Source: Mongoliitalea lutea (GTDB lineage Bacteria; Bacteroidota; Bacteroidia; Cytophagales; Cyclobacteriaceae). Taken from it: a stretch of 64,000 nt of DNA. A model generated the notes under the pieces. It saw only the letters and a program-made list of their open reading frames with translations, made no database searches and was not told where the DNA came from. Positions within the stretch are counted from its first letter, which is position 1. Every line of letters begins with the position of its first letter. Shown one piece after another: positions 51,614-61,546 of this stretch. The stretch covers positions 1 to 64,000 of the forward strand of contig NZ_BMYF01000003.1 in assembly GCF_014652135.1 (NCBI RefSeq), in the 5' to 3' direction. Made by a program: the position numbers and the translations under genes.

Positions 51614-52642
51614 TTATTCCACTTCTTTTAATTCTTGAGGAGCTATTGCTTCGATCCCTACCACTGACTCCAAAAAATCAATGGTTTCTTGCAGGACTGT
51701 TTCCCAATCTTGAGAAGTTATAGCCGATGCAATTACGTGGTCTCCTGTTTTAGGGAAAGCCATTTCACGCTTATTGGGGGTAGTAGTTCCCAGCTGTTGG
51801 AACATTTCCTGCATTTTTGGAACAGACACCACAAAATCCTGAGCAGAGTCACTTTCGTAGTAATAGCCTAAGAATACAGGCATGTTTACTTTTTCAAAGG
51901 TTGGCTGTACCATTTTGCTTCTGAGCAATACAGCTAAGGCTTCGTAACCATTTACATGATAATATTCCGACCAATACTTGGCTTTATCTCCTTCTCGGTT
52001 ACTTTTGCTGACACCCCCTTTGATTAAAAAATTACTGGCGATGAACTTTGCCCAAGGATTGAAAAATTGTTGGAGACGCTCTCCATATTCTTGGATAGCA
52101 GGAGAGTAAAGCACCAATGCTTTCATGTCAGGTCTTTCAGAGGCGAGGACCAAAGAAAGCGCACCACCCATACTGGTTCCGATAACGATAACTTCATTAC
52201 CCAAACTTTTTCCTATCATGTAAGCTTCTCTTACTGCATCTGTCAAAAGCTGCGCAGACAGATACTCCATAGAGTTTGGTCTTGCAATTCCGTGTTCCGG
52301 CAGTCGGGCCAAATAAAGATTGGCTCCAAAATGCTCCGCTACTTTTCTATGGACAGGGTCACCCTCCATTTGACTAGCACCAAACCCATGGATGTAAACA
52401 ATGGAGTAGGGGGTTTTATTTTTTTGCATGCTGTCAGCCCAGATAATTTTCGCTTGATTTCCAGGCTTCAAAAAGCTGACTGTATCTTCAATACTTTGCA
52501 CAAAAGACGCTAAAGCTATTCCATCAGTAGGTACTTCAGGATATTCACCGTCCAAGGCTTGGATTTTAGCTTTTGGTCCAAGCATGTAGACTATGGCAAA
52601 GGCAATAGCTATTCCAAGGACAACTTTTAAAATGGTTTTCAT
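51614..52642 (-). CDS. Alpha/beta hydrolase (membrane-anchored)
   Basis: A 342-residue alpha/beta hydrolase with an N-terminal membrane anchor (residues 4-22). 'YIHGFGASQ' contributes the oxyanion region, 'VIGTSMGGALSLVLASE' the nucleophile Ser, an Asp lies in the 'YYYESDSAQDFVVS' region, and the terminal His is in 'FPKTGDHVIASA'. It resembles esterases and monoglyceride-lipase-like enzymes. The substrate is unknown. Monocistronic. Confidence 0.88.
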   Translation of the reverse strand: MKTILKVVLGIAIAFAIVYMLGPKAKIQALDGEYPEVPTDGIALASFVQSIEDTVSFLKPGNQAKIIWADSMQKNKTPYSIVYIHGFGASQMEGDPVHRKVAEHFGANLYLARLPEHGIARPNSMEYLSAQLLTDAVREAYMIGKSLGNEVIVIGTSMGGALSLVLASERPDMKALVLYSPAIQEYGERLQQFFNPWAKFIASNFLIKGGVSKSNREGDKAKYWSEYYHVNGYEALAVLLRSKMVQPTFEKVNMPVFLGYYYESDSAQDFVVSVPKMQEMFQQLGTTTPNKREMAFPKTGDHVIASAITSQDWETVLQETIDFLESVVGIEAIAPQELKEVE

Positions 52643-52769
52643 GGGCTTGTTTAACTAAATTGAATATTCTTTGGTCGATTTAATATTTTCAATGGCAATA
52701 TAAGCCAAGTTGTTGTTTTGAATGTGAAGGTAAGATTAAAAATAAAAGTATTATTTTCGCCGTATTCGA

Positions 52770-54407
52770 ATGACTATGGAAACACTTACAAAATTCATTG
52801 CGCCCCTAGCGGCAATCGGAGTTTTTGCTTGCACAAGCTCATCGGAACAAGGGTTCCAAATCACTCCAGCAGATCTTGAATCCCATATCATCGAACTCTC
52901 TGATGATTCCTATTTGGGGAGGATGCCTTTTACTGAAGGAGAAACTAAAACTTTGGCATACATGGAGAAAATTTTCTCTGAGATTGGTGCCGAACCCGGT
53001 AACGGGGATAGCTACTTTCAGGATGTACCGATGGTTTCCATTACATCCACAGCAGCGCCAACGATGCAAGTGGTGGGTCCCAAAGGAAAATTGGAACTGA
53101 AAGGATTTGAAGATTACGTAATCTGGACACAGCGATTGGATGGAGAACAAGCCTTCAAGGATGCAGAGATGGTCTTTGTTGGGTATGGGATAGTTGCTCC
53201 GGAGTATGGATGGAATGATTATGCTGACCTAGATGTCAAGGATAAGATCGTTGTGATGTTGGTCAATGATCCGGGATATGGGCAAGAAAATACCGATTTA
53301 TTCAATGGGAATACCATGACTTATTATGGTAGATGGACCTATAAATTAGAGGAAGCTGCCAAGCAAGGTGCTTTGGGTGCTCTAATCATCCACGAAACAG
53401 AGGCTGCTAGCTATGGTTTTGGAGTAGTTCAGAATAACTGGAATGGTACTAAATTATATTTGGATAACCGAGGAAAGGATGTTTATCAAGCGGCCTTTGA
53501 AGGTTGGGTAAGTACAGAAACTGCCAATAAGTTGTTTGATTTAGCTGGTCTATCGAGTGTAGAATTAGTTGAACAGGCCAAATTGCCAGGATTCAAAGGG
53601 AAATCCATGGGGCTGAAAGCAAGTTCCTCCATCAGTGCAGAAGGCAAATTTGATGTTTCAAAAAACTTCATAGCAAAAGTTACAGGTACGACACGGCCGA
53701 ATGAATATATCATCTATTCAGCACATTGGGATCACATTGGTATTGGCACCCCTACTGCGGACGGAGATAGCATTTATAATGGGGCCTTAGATAATGCAAC
53801 TGGTATTGCTGCTATGTGGGCTTTAGCTAAAGGCTTTATCGAAGGAGAGAAGCCTGAAAGGACAGTAGTGTTTTTAGCTGTAACTGCTGAAGAGCAGGGA
53901 TTGTGGGGCTCGGCCTACTATGCTCAAAATCCTGTTTATCCAGCTTCCCAAACAGTTGCGAATATCAATATTGATGGTCTCAATATCTTTGGTTCCATGA
54001 AGGACATTGCTGTCATAGGAAAAGGACAGTCAGAATTGGATGATATATTGGATAAAATCCTAGCAGAAAAAGAGCGATACTCTTCCGGAGACCCTGCGCC
54101 AACAGCAGGTTTGTATTACCGTTCGGACCATTTCAATTTCGCAAAAGTTGGTATCCCCGCCTTGTATGTAGGAACTGGTTCTGATTATCGAAACCCTGAA
54201 CAGAAAAAGAATGCTGAGATACTTTCAAAAAATTACCATACCCCTTCCGACGAATACGACGCAGAGTTGTGGGATATGGATAGTGCAGTAGAAGATTTGA
54301 TGGTTTTGTACAAAGTAGGATTAACATTGGCGCAATCCGATAAATGGCCTCAGTGGAAAGAAGGCTCAGAGTTTAAAAATATCCGTGAGCGTTATATGAA
54401 AAAATAG
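52770..54407 (+). CDS. M28-family metallopeptidase lipoprotein with PA domain
   Basis: A 545-residue zinc aminopeptidase. The N-terminus ends in a lipobox (VFAC), so it is probably a lipoprotein. A PA (protease-associated) insert spans ~115-285 ('FVGYGIVAPEYGWNDYADLD'). The M28 catalytic domain has 'YSAHWDHIGIG' (His/Asp), 'YNGALDNATGIAAMWALA' (Asp), 'TAEEQGLWGSAYYAQNP' (catalytic Glu), 'INIDGLN' and 'KNYHTPSDEYD' (final His). It would trim peptides in the periplasm or at the surface. A terminator follows. Confidence 0.93.
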   Translation: MTMETLTKFIAPLAAIGVFACTSSSEQGFQITPADLESHIIELSDDSYLGRMPFTEGETKTLAYMEKIFSEIGAEPGNGDSYFQDVPMVSITSTAAPTMQVVGPKGKLELKGFEDYVIWTQRLDGEQAFKDAEMVFVGYGIVAPEYGWNDYADLDVKDKIVVMLVNDPGYGQENTDLFNGNTMTYYGRWTYKLEEAAKQGALGALIIHETEAASYGFGVVQNNWNGTKLYLDNRGKDVYQAAFEGWVSTETANKLFDLAGLSSVELVEQAKLPGFKGKSMGLKASSSISAEGKFDVSKNFIAKVTGTTRPNEYIIYSAHWDHIGIGTPTADGDSIYNGALDNATGIAAMWALAKGFIEGEKPERTVVFLAVTAEEQGLWGSAYYAQNPVYPASQTVANINIDGLNIFGSMKDIAVIGKGQSELDDILDKILAEKERYSSGDPAPTAGLYYRSDHFNFAKVGIPALYVGTGSDYRNPEQKKNAEILSKNYHTPSDEYDAELWDMDSAVEDLMVLYKVGLTLAQSDKWPQWKEGSEFKNIRERYMKK

Positions 54408-54419
54408 ATTTAAAAAATG

Positions 54420-54448
54420 CCCCAGTTTAGTCGCTGGGGTGTTTTTTT
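54420..54448 (+). terminator. Terminator of the M28 peptidase gene
   Basis: CCCCAG (54420-54425) / CTGGGG (54434-54439) stem followed by TGTTTTTTT. Confidence 0.88.
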
Positions 54449-54539
54449 AATTTTCCTGTAAGTATTACTAACAAAAAGTTAAGATTTTAGAACCTTTTGT
54501 AAGTAGCCTACGTTATGCCAAACGTTCTGACACACCAAT

Positions 54540-55220
54540 ATGGATAGAATTTTACAAAGAGTAAGAGTTGATGTCAATGAGAAGATCTATCTCAAAGATC
54601 CGTTTAGTTCGGATTTAGGGAAGGATATCGTGCAGAAGAGTATTGACATGATGCTCGAGCTTGGATTCGAAAATTTTACTTTTAAAAAATTATCAATAGC
54701 TGTCGGTTGTACTGAGGCTGCTATTTATCGTTATTTTGAAAACAAACACAAACTTTTATTATATTTATTCGGTTGGTATTGGGGATTCATAGAACAGAAT
54801 TTGGTTTATTGCACGGCAAATCTTTCAGATCCTCAACAGAAATTAGAACTTGCCATCCAATTGTTGGTGGAGGGGCCGATTTTTAGTAAGAATGATTTTC
54901 TAGACCCTATTAAATTGAGAAGATTGCTGACAGATGAATCCACTAAAGCAATTATGACTAAAGAGGTTGACAAAGAGCAAAAACAAGGATTTTTTCATCA
55001 GTATTACAAGTTAGGCGAGCGAATCGCTGAATTGATAGTAGCATACAATCCAGATTATAAGTATCCCAAAACACTAGTAACCACTATTATGGAAGCAAGT
55101 TTGATGCAGACCTATTACGAAAATCACCTTCCAGGTTTAACTGAACAGAAGGCTGGAACAGAAAAAAAAGTCAATTTCTTCAATCAATTAGTATTTAAAA
55201 CAATCGCACATGAAAACTGA
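54540..55220 (+). CDS. TetR-family transcriptional regulator
   Basis: A 226-residue TetR-type regulator. The N-terminal HTH is 'FTFKKLSIAVGCTEAAIYRY' followed by 'FENKHKLLLYLFGWYWGFI'. The C-terminal helical ligand domain is unlike well-known members. It overlaps the ABC gene by 11 bp and is the first gene of an exporter operon, so it probably controls that operon. An AACGTT-containing segment (~54508-54530) lies just upstream, but no clean palindromic operator was identified. Confidence 0.88.
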   Translation: MDRILQRVRVDVNEKIYLKDPFSSDLGKDIVQKSIDMMLELGFENFTFKKLSIAVGCTEAAIYRYFENKHKLLLYLFGWYWGFIEQNLVYCTANLSDPQQKLELAIQLLVEGPIFSKNDFLDPIKLRRLLTDESTKAIMTKEVDKEQKQGFFHQYYKLGERIAELIVAYNPDYKYPKTLVTTIMEASLMQTYYENHLPGLTEQKAGTEKKVNFFNQLVFKTIAHEN

Positions 55221-56910
55221 TAGCGGTTTGACTCCTTTAGACAGGTTCTTCAAACTTATTAATGAGGAAAAACGGGAGGTCTATGCAATTTATTTCTATT
55301 CATTGTTGAATGGTACCTTGTCGTTGGTATATCCATTAGGTATACAGGCCATTATCAACTTTGTATTAGGGGGTAGGGTAAGTACTGCCTGGTTAATCAT
55401 GGTATTGGTCGTAACCATAGCCATATCCTTCAGTGGATTTCTTCAGATTTCCCAATTATATCTTACAGAGAAATTAGAGCAGCGGATTTTTGCCAAAGTA
55501 GGTTTTAGTTTTGCTTATAGACTTCCTCGCTTGAAGTTGGATGAATTGGAGAAAAATTATACCCCAGAATTGGTCAACCGCTTCTTTGATGCTGTCAATC
55601 TTCAAAAAGGGATGTCCAAGATATTGATAGACTTTTCATTTGCTATCGTACAGATTACCTTCGGTATGATACTTTTGGCCCTTTATAATATATTTTTCCT
55701 CCTTTTTAGTTTAGCGCTTATCGCATTGGTGATTTTGATATTTTATTATACAAGTCCCAAAGGTATGGAGACCAATCTGAAGGTCTCAACCATGAAATAT
55801 AAGACTGCATACTGGTTGGAGGAAATCGGAAGAACAATGGCTACTTTCAAGTTGGCAGGTAATTCCAAGCTTCCATTTTTTAACATGGATAAATTATTGA
55901 AATCTTATGTGGAATATAGAGACAAGCACTTTGCTGTTCTGGTGTTCCAATATAAGATTATGATTGCTTTTAAAGCCTTGATTGTAACTACCCTTTTGAT
56001 TGTGGGTAGTATCTTGTTGATTGACAATCAGATCAGTATTGGTCAGTTTGTGGCAGTAGAAGTAATTATCATTTTAATGGTGACTTCTGTGGAAAAGGTA
56101 ATTCTTTCCTTGGATGCTGTATACGATACGATGACAGCTACTGAAAAAATCGGTCAGATTATGGACTTGAAAATGGAGCGTGAAGAAGGTACAGAGAAGT
56201 CTTTGACTACCAATAATGAGAGCTTACAATTCCAAGTGAAAAATCTTCATTATGCGATCAAAAACACCAATTATGAAGTGTTGGACAATGTGACTTTTGA
56301 TTTGAATGCAGGAGAGAAAGTGGTATTGACAGGAAATAGTGGAGGCGGCAAGAGTACCTTGATGTATCTGATGTCAGGTTTATACAGCGAATATAGAGGT
56401 AGAATCATTGTCAACGGTCTTCCGATTGATACTATGAACTTGGATAAGCTGAGGGGATTTATTGGGGACAGTTTGTCTCATCAGTCCATTTTTCATGGGA
56501 CTATATATGAAAACATCACTCTTCGTAAAGATGCAGAAGATTCTCATGTTCGTGAGATATTGGAACTTGTTGGACTCAAAGACTTCATTTACAAGTTAAC
56601 AGAGGACTGGGATACCATGCTGATGCCTGAGGGTAAAGGCCTAAGCAAAGAGGTTATCAGTAAAATCATCTTAGCTAGATGTTTGGTATGCAAGCCAAAA
56701 GCATTATTGTTAGAAGATATGTTTGGTTCCATGGAGTATGATGATAAAATGAAGATGGTGGACTACATCTTGGCAGGTAACTGGACCGTGATGTTGGTGA
56801 CTAAGGAAAAAGAGATTATAGAAAAATTCCCTCGTGTACTTGAGCTGAAAAACGGTAAATTAACTTATGATGGAAGTACAGATGGATTTTTATCAACTAG
56901 AACAATTTAA
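55210..56910 (+). CDS. ABC exporter subunit with degenerate ATPase motifs
   Basis: A 566-residue fused membrane/ATPase ABC half-transporter of type I secretion or export style. The membrane domain spans ~20-300 and contains several hydrophobic spans. Walker A is intact (GNSGGGKST). The Q-loop position reads 'IGDSLSHQSIF' (Ser in place of Gln). The signature reads 'GLSKEVISK' rather than LSGGQ. Walker B reads 'ALLLEDMFG' (E and D exchanged), and the H-loop reads 'VMLVTKEKE' (Lys in place of His). HlyD- and TolC-like genes follow directly. ATP turnover may be weak or need a partner. Confidence 0.88.
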   Translation: MKTDSGLTPLDRFFKLINEEKREVYAIYFYSLLNGTLSLVYPLGIQAIINFVLGGRVSTAWLIMVLVVTIAISFSGFLQISQLYLTEKLEQRIFAKVGFSFAYRLPRLKLDELEKNYTPELVNRFFDAVNLQKGMSKILIDFSFAIVQITFGMILLALYNIFFLLFSLALIALVILIFYYTSPKGMETNLKVSTMKYKTAYWLEEIGRTMATFKLAGNSKLPFFNMDKLLKSYVEYRDKHFAVLVFQYKIMIAFKALIVTTLLIVGSILLIDNQISIGQFVAVEVIIILMVTSVEKVILSLDAVYDTMTATEKIGQIMDLKMEREEGTEKSLTTNNESLQFQVKNLHYAIKNTNYEVLDNVTFDLNAGEKVVLTGNSGGGKSTLMYLMSGLYSEYRGRIIVNGLPIDTMNLDKLRGFIGDSLSHQSIFHGTIYENITLRKDAEDSHVREILELVGLKDFIYKLTEDWDTMLMPEGKGLSKEVISKIILARCLVCKPKALLLEDMFGSMEYDDKMKMVDYILAGNWTVMLVTKEKEIIEKFPRVLELKNGKLTYDGSTDGFLSTRTI

Positions 56911-56921
56911 TTCAAAGGGCT

Positions 56922-58271
56922 ATGATGCAGATTAGTAAAAACAAGATCAGTGAAAAAGTCTCTTTTAAAGAGTTCTTAAGCCTTAAAATGACGTATCCGG
57001 GAGACGATAGTAAAAAGAGGAGAAAGATACTTTTATGGATGTTGCTTGGTGCGTTTCTCTTTTTATTCTTGCCTTGGACACAGAATATCCGATCACAGGG
57101 TTTTGTGACTGCCTTACGTCCGGACCAACGCCCGCAAACTGTACATACCATTATTGCTGGTAGGATTGAGAAGTGGTATGTAGCAGAAGGTGATTTTGTT
57201 CATAAAGGTGATACTGTACTATTGGTTTCAGAAATCAAAGATGACTACTTTGATCCACAGCTTTTGGAGCGAACCCAAATGCAGGTTGATGCAAAGACTA
57301 TGTCCGCTTTTTCTTATTCCGAAAAAGTAAAGGCGATAGAAATTCAAATAGAGGCCATGCGTCAAAATAATATTTTGAGAGTCGAACAAGCTACCAATAG
57401 ACTGCGAATGGCTGAGCTTCAAGTGATTTCAGACAGTATCCGATTTGAGCAAGCAAAGGTTAATTTCAAAATTGGAGAAGAGCAGCTAAAGCGTGCAGAG
57501 AAACTTTTTCAGGAAGGTCTTCGTTCGTTGACAGATTTTGAACAACGTGAACTGAGATTCCAAGAGGTACAAGCAGGTATGATTGCTGCTGAAAACTCAT
57601 TATTGCAAAGCATCAATGCGCGAATTGCTGCCCAAATTGAATTGAATGCCATAGATAATGACTTCAGGGACCGCATGGCCAAGGCCCGTGCAGATATGTT
57701 TGAGTCCATGTCAGCCCAATTTGATACAGAAGCTACAGTTACCAAACTTGAAAATCAATATTCTAATTATGAAATGCGTACTGGATTCCGATATATTCTG
57801 GCGCCTCAGGATGGCTATATTACCCAGGCGGTACAGGTAGGTATTGGAGAGACTATCAAAGAAGGCTCTGAAATCATCAGTATTATGCCTGCAAATGCAC
57901 AGTTGGCAGTAGAAATGTTTGTGGCTCCAGTGGATTATCCCTTGATGAGAGTGGGATCTAAGGTGAGATTTATATTTGACGGTTGGCCTGCAATTGTATT
58001 CTCCGGTTGGCCTCAGATCACCAATGGTACTTTTGGTGGTGTGATTCATGCGATTGATAATTTTGCAAGTCCTAACGGAAAATACCGAATCTTAGTAGTA
58101 GAAGATCCAGAGGATGAGAAATGGCCTGAAGCCTTGAGAATTGGTTCAGGTGCAGATGGTATTGCCCTGCTAAACGATGTGCCATTGTGGTATGAGATTT
58201 GGCGACAACTGAATGGATTCCCTGCTGACTATTATACAGCCCGCGAAAAAGCGGATAACAAAAAGAAATAA
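56922..58271 (+). CDS. HlyD-family membrane fusion protein
   Basis: A 449-residue adaptor. One membrane helix lies at ~30-50 ('ILLWMLLGAFLFLFLPW'). The biotinyl-lipoyl-like halves are 'IIAGRIEKWYVAEGDFVHKG' and 'ILAPQDGYITQAVQVGIGET', separated by a long coiled coil (~115-275). A beta-barrel domain closes the protein. It bridges the ABC subunit (12 bp upstream) and the TolC-like channel (overlapping by one base, TAATG). Confidence 0.93.
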   Translation: MMQISKNKISEKVSFKEFLSLKMTYPGDDSKKRRKILLWMLLGAFLFLFLPWTQNIRSQGFVTALRPDQRPQTVHTIIAGRIEKWYVAEGDFVHKGDTVLLVSEIKDDYFDPQLLERTQMQVDAKTMSAFSYSEKVKAIEIQIEAMRQNNILRVEQATNRLRMAELQVISDSIRFEQAKVNFKIGEEQLKRAEKLFQEGLRSLTDFEQRELRFQEVQAGMIAAENSLLQSINARIAAQIELNAIDNDFRDRMAKARADMFESMSAQFDTEATVTKLENQYSNYEMRTGFRYILAPQDGYITQAVQVGIGETIKEGSEIISIMPANAQLAVEMFVAPVDYPLMRVGSKVRFIFDGWPAIVFSGWPQITNGTFGGVIHAIDNFASPNGKYRILVVEDPEDEKWPEALRIGSGADGIALLNDVPLWYEIWRQLNGFPADYYTAREKADNKKK

Positions 58272-59656
58272 TGATGAGAGCAATTCTAGTATGCTGCTTT
58301 AGCTTCATTTCATATACTATTTCTGCGCAAGAGATTTTGGATTTCGAAACCTATATGGACTGGGTACGATCCTATCATCCTGTTGCCAAGCAAGCGGATG
58401 TTAACTTGGAATTTGGTAAGCAGGAGCTGCGTGCTGCAAGGGGAGGTTTTGATCCTAAAATTTACACCCAGAGGGATCGCAAGCGATTCAATAACTCTGA
58501 TTATTTTGATATTCAAGAGACCGGAATATCCATTCCAACCATGGGCGGTGTGGAGTTGAAAGGCTTGTTAGAACAAAACTCTGGTGTCTTTCTAAATAGC
58601 GAACGGACTGTTCCTGCTGGTGGCTTATTTGCTGCTGGAGCATCGTTCAATTTGGGGCAGGGTTTGATCATTGACCAACGAAGAGCAGCTTTAAGACAAG
58701 CGCAAATCTTTAGAGAAGCTACCGTTGTAGAGCGTCAGCTGTTTTTGAATGATCTGTATCTAGATGCAACGGATCATTACTGGAAATGGGCGTCAGACTA
58801 TCAAAACGTCAAAGTATTTGAAGAAGGTTACGAATTAGCCGTTCAGAGATTTGAAATGGTGAGAGAAAGCTTTGTTCAAGGAGACTTTCCTGCCATTGAT
58901 ACTGTGGAAGCTTACACCCAAGTGCAGGATCGTCTTTTCAGCCTTCAATCAGCTCAGATCAATTTCTTTAAATCCACTCAAATGTTGAACACATTTTTGT
59001 GGGATGAAAACGAGGAGCCTGTGGATTTAGTAGAAGATGTGTTTCCAGAAAATGTCTTAGATCCTTTTATCGTTGATTACCTACCAGAATCCTTGAGAGG
59101 GTATGTCAGTATGCATCCAGAACTACGCCTGACAGATTTCGATATTGAAACATTGGAAGTAGAACGCAGGTTTAAAGCTAACTTACTCTTACCCGTAGCA
59201 AAATTTAATTATAATTTTCTAACGGAAACATTCAGCCAAGCGGAAGTTGTTCCATTTTTGGAAAATAATTATAAGTATGGATTTACGATTGCTACTCCTT
59301 TGTTCCTTAGAAAAGAAAGAGGTGGTCTTGGCGTCACAAGAGCAAAACTGAGTTTCAAGAATTATGAGCGAGATCTCAAGTTTTTACAATTGAGAAACAA
59401 ACTAGACGCAGAGATTTTTAATTTTGAGACGGTAGGTCAGCAATTGGTGGTTTTCACTAATAATGTGGATGGTCTTCAGAAGTTATTGGACGGAGAAATG
59501 ATGCGATTTGAAGTAGGAGAGTCCTCACTCTTCCTTGTGAACGCTCGGGAAGTTAGCTTAATCAGTGCTAGAGTAACACTCAACAACCTGGCCGCTCGTA
59601 GAAAAATTGCCTACGCCAAAATGCTCAATGCAGCAGGTCTAGGATTTGAAGAGTAA
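58271..59656 (+). CDS. TolC-family outer-membrane channel of ABC exporter
   Basis: A 461-residue outer-membrane efflux protein with a signal peptide (1-19, ends TISAQ). Two OEP repeats are visible ('PVAKQADVNLEFGKQELRAA' and 'HPELRLTDFDIETLEVERRF'), and a long coiled-coil tail ends in 'RRKIAYAKMLNAAGLGFEE'. The start overlaps the HlyD stop by one base, and another ATG 3 bp later is possible. It completes a tripartite exporter with unknown cargo. Confidence 0.92.
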   Translation: MMRAILVCCFSFISYTISAQEILDFETYMDWVRSYHPVAKQADVNLEFGKQELRAARGGFDPKIYTQRDRKRFNNSDYFDIQETGISIPTMGGVELKGLLEQNSGVFLNSERTVPAGGLFAAGASFNLGQGLIIDQRRAALRQAQIFREATVVERQLFLNDLYLDATDHYWKWASDYQNVKVFEEGYELAVQRFEMVRESFVQGDFPAIDTVEAYTQVQDRLFSLQSAQINFFKSTQMLNTFLWDENEEPVDLVEDVFPENVLDPFIVDYLPESLRGYVSMHPELRLTDFDIETLEVERRFKANLLLPVAKFNYNFLTETFSQAEVVPFLENNYKYGFTIATPLFLRKERGGLGVTRAKLSFKNYERDLKFLQLRNKLDAEIFNFETVGQQLVVFTNNVDGLQKLLDGEMMRFEVGESSLFLVNAREVSLISARVTLNNLAARRKIAYAKMLNAAGLGFEE

Positions 59657-59665
59657 CATATACAT

Positions 59666-59688
59666 AAAACCCGGCTCTGCCGGGTTTT
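59666..59688. terminator. Bidirectional terminator
   Basis: A perfect 10-bp stem AAAACCCGGC (59666-59675) / GCCGGGTTTT (59679-59688) with a TCT loop and T-rich sequence on both strands, between convergent operons. Confidence 0.92.
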
Positions 59689-59705
59689 ATCATTTTTTCT
59701 GTTAT

Positions 59706-60683
59706 TCAATAGCTCATCTTTCTAGCAATCGCTTTCTTTGCAGCCTTCACAATATTTTCAGCATTTAGGCCATATTTCTCAAGCAATTGGGTTGGGGTTC
59801 CTGATTCACCAAATGAATCCATTACACCCACATATTCCAATGGAGCAGGATTATTTCGAATCAAGGTCTGAGCGATGCTATCACCCAATCCACCATTGAT
59901 TTGATGTTCTTCCGCAGAAACAGCACAGCCGGTTTTAGCAACTGATGCCAAAATAGCTTCTTCATCCAAAGGTTTGATGGTATGGATATTGATCACCTCA
60001 GCAGAAATTCCTTCTTCTCTCAACATCGCTTCAGCTACTACAGCTTCCCATACCAAATGCCCAGTTGCAAAGATGGTCACATCCGTACCTTCAATCATTT
60101 TCCAGGCTTTACCAATTACAAACTCTTGATCTTTAGGAGTGAATATTGGCCAGCTAGGTCTACCAAATCTCAGGTATGCAGGACCTTCATGATTGACTAA
60201 AGCCAAGGTTGCTGCCTTCGTTTGATTATAATCGCAAGGATTGATGACAGTCATGTGAGGGAGCATTTTCATCATCCCCACATCTTCCAAGATCTGATGC
60301 GTAGCACCATCTTCTCCTAGGGTTAAACCAGCATGAGAAGCACAGATTTTTACATTTTTGCCAGAATAAGCAACTGACTGTCTGATTTGGTCATACACAC
60401 GACCGGTGGAAAAGTTAGCGAATGTACCTGTGAAAGGGATTTTTCCACCGATAGTCATCCCCGCTGCCAAACCAATCATATTCGCCTCGGCGATACCTAC
60501 TTGGAAAAAACGCTCAGGAAATTCTTTCTGAAAGGCACCCATTTTTAAAGAACCAATCAAATCGGCGCAAAGACCTACCACATTTGGGTTCTGTCTTCCA
60601 GCTTCCAATAAGCCATCACCAAAACCTGAACGCGTATCTTTTTTCTCTGTGTATGTAAATTTTAGATCTAATGTCTTTTCCAT
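59706..60683 (-). CDS. Transketolase, C-terminal subunit
   Basis: A 325-residue protein equivalent to the pyrimidine-binding and C-terminal domains of transketolase. 'TRSGFGDGLLEAGRQNPNVV', 'FFQVGIAEANMIGLAAGMTI' (Glu of ThDP activation), 'HAGLTLGEDGATHQILEDVG' and 'YLRFGRPSWPIF' are all present. It starts one base after the N-terminal subunit stop. Together they form a split transketolase of the pentose phosphate pathway, as in archaea and many anaerobes. A related synthase cannot be excluded. Confidence 0.9.
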   Translation of the reverse strand: MEKTLDLKFTYTEKKDTRSGFGDGLLEAGRQNPNVVGLCADLIGSLKMGAFQKEFPERFFQVGIAEANMIGLAAGMTIGGKIPFTGTFANFSTGRVYDQIRQSVAYSGKNVKICASHAGLTLGEDGATHQILEDVGMMKMLPHMTVINPCDYNQTKAATLALVNHEGPAYLRFGRPSWPIFTPKDQEFVIGKAWKMIEGTDVTIFATGHLVWEAVVAEAMLREEGISAEVINIHTIKPLDEEAILASVAKTGCAVSAEEHQINGGLGDSIAQTLIRNNPAPLEYVGVMDSFGESGTPTQLLEKYGLNAENIVKAAKKAIARKMSY

Positions 60684-60684
60684 G

Positions 60685-61536
60685 TTAGTAGTCTCCTAAG
60701 GTTTCTTTCAATTGTCCCAATGCATTTGCTAATTCAGCATCACTTGGAGCAATGCCATGCCACTTATGGGTACCTACCATAAAGTCCACACCGTAGCCCA
60801 TTTCTGTATACAACAGAATTAGAACTGGTTTACCTTTTCCGGTTAGGCCTTTCGCTTGTGCAAGACCAGCTAACACAGCTTCCATATCATTTCCTTTTTT
60901 GATATCAATCACTTCCCAACCGAATGCTTCCCATTTGGCTTTTAGGTTTTTCAAGTCCATCACTTTCTCGGTCGGACCATCAATCTGTTGGCCATTGTAG
61001 TCGATTGCAGCAATCACATTGTCAATTTTGTAATGGGCCGCATACATAGCAGCTTCCCATACTTGACCTTCTTGCTGCTCACCATCTCCCATGACAGCAT
61101 AGACTAATTTGTCATCACCGTTAAGCTTTTTGACTTGTGCAGCACCAAGTGCTACAGAAAGTCCTTGACCTAATGAACCAGAGGCAATGCGGATACCTGG
61201 CAAACCTTCTTCGGTAGCAGGGTGTCCTTGCAGGCGGGTATTGATTTTTCGGAAAGTTCCCAACTCTTCAACACCAAAGTAACCTGACCTAGCCAATACA
61301 GCATACCATAAGGCGGAAACGTGTCCATTGGAAAGGAAGAAGAGGTCTTCGCCTTTGCCGTCCATCTGGAACTGATTGTTATGAGTCATTTCTTTGAAGA
61401 AAAGCGCCACGAAATACTCCGTGAGGCCCAATGCTGCTCCAGGGTGACCGGATTGCACGCCATGAACCATGCGCAAGCAATCTCTTCTAACCTGTGAACA
61501 GATGTCGTTGAGTTGTTCGATTGATTTATTTTCCAT
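60685..61536 (-). CDS. Transketolase, N-terminal subunit
   Basis: A 283-residue protein with the thiamine-diphosphate-binding half of transketolase. 'VHGVQSGHPGAALGLTEYFV' (conserved SGHPG), 'GHPATEEGLPGIRIASGSLG' and the GDG...N motif 'VMGDGEQQEGQVWEAAMYAA' ending at 'AAIDYNGQ' are visible. It lies immediately upstream of the C-terminal subunit on the same strand. The 10-bp gap to the upstream peroxiredoxin gene suggests one transcript. Confidence 0.93.
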   Translation of the reverse strand: MENKSIEQLNDICSQVRRDCLRMVHGVQSGHPGAALGLTEYFVALFFKEMTHNNQFQMDGKGEDLFFLSNGHVSALWYAVLARSGYFGVEELGTFRKINTRLQGHPATEEGLPGIRIASGSLGQGLSVALGAAQVKKLNGDDKLVYAVMGDGEQQEGQVWEAAMYAAHYKIDNVIAAIDYNGQQIDGPTEKVMDLKNLKAKWEAFGWEVIDIKKGNDMEAVLAGLAQAKGLTGKGKPVLILLYTEMGYGVDFMVGTHKWHGIAPSDAELANALGQLKETLGDY

Positions 61537-61546
61537 TGGTTTGGAA

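Noticed and set aside
55210-56910. ABC gene as a pseudogene
   Set aside because: The full-length open frame, intact Walker A, overlap with the regulator gene and tight spacing with HlyD/TolC genes argue for a maintained function.
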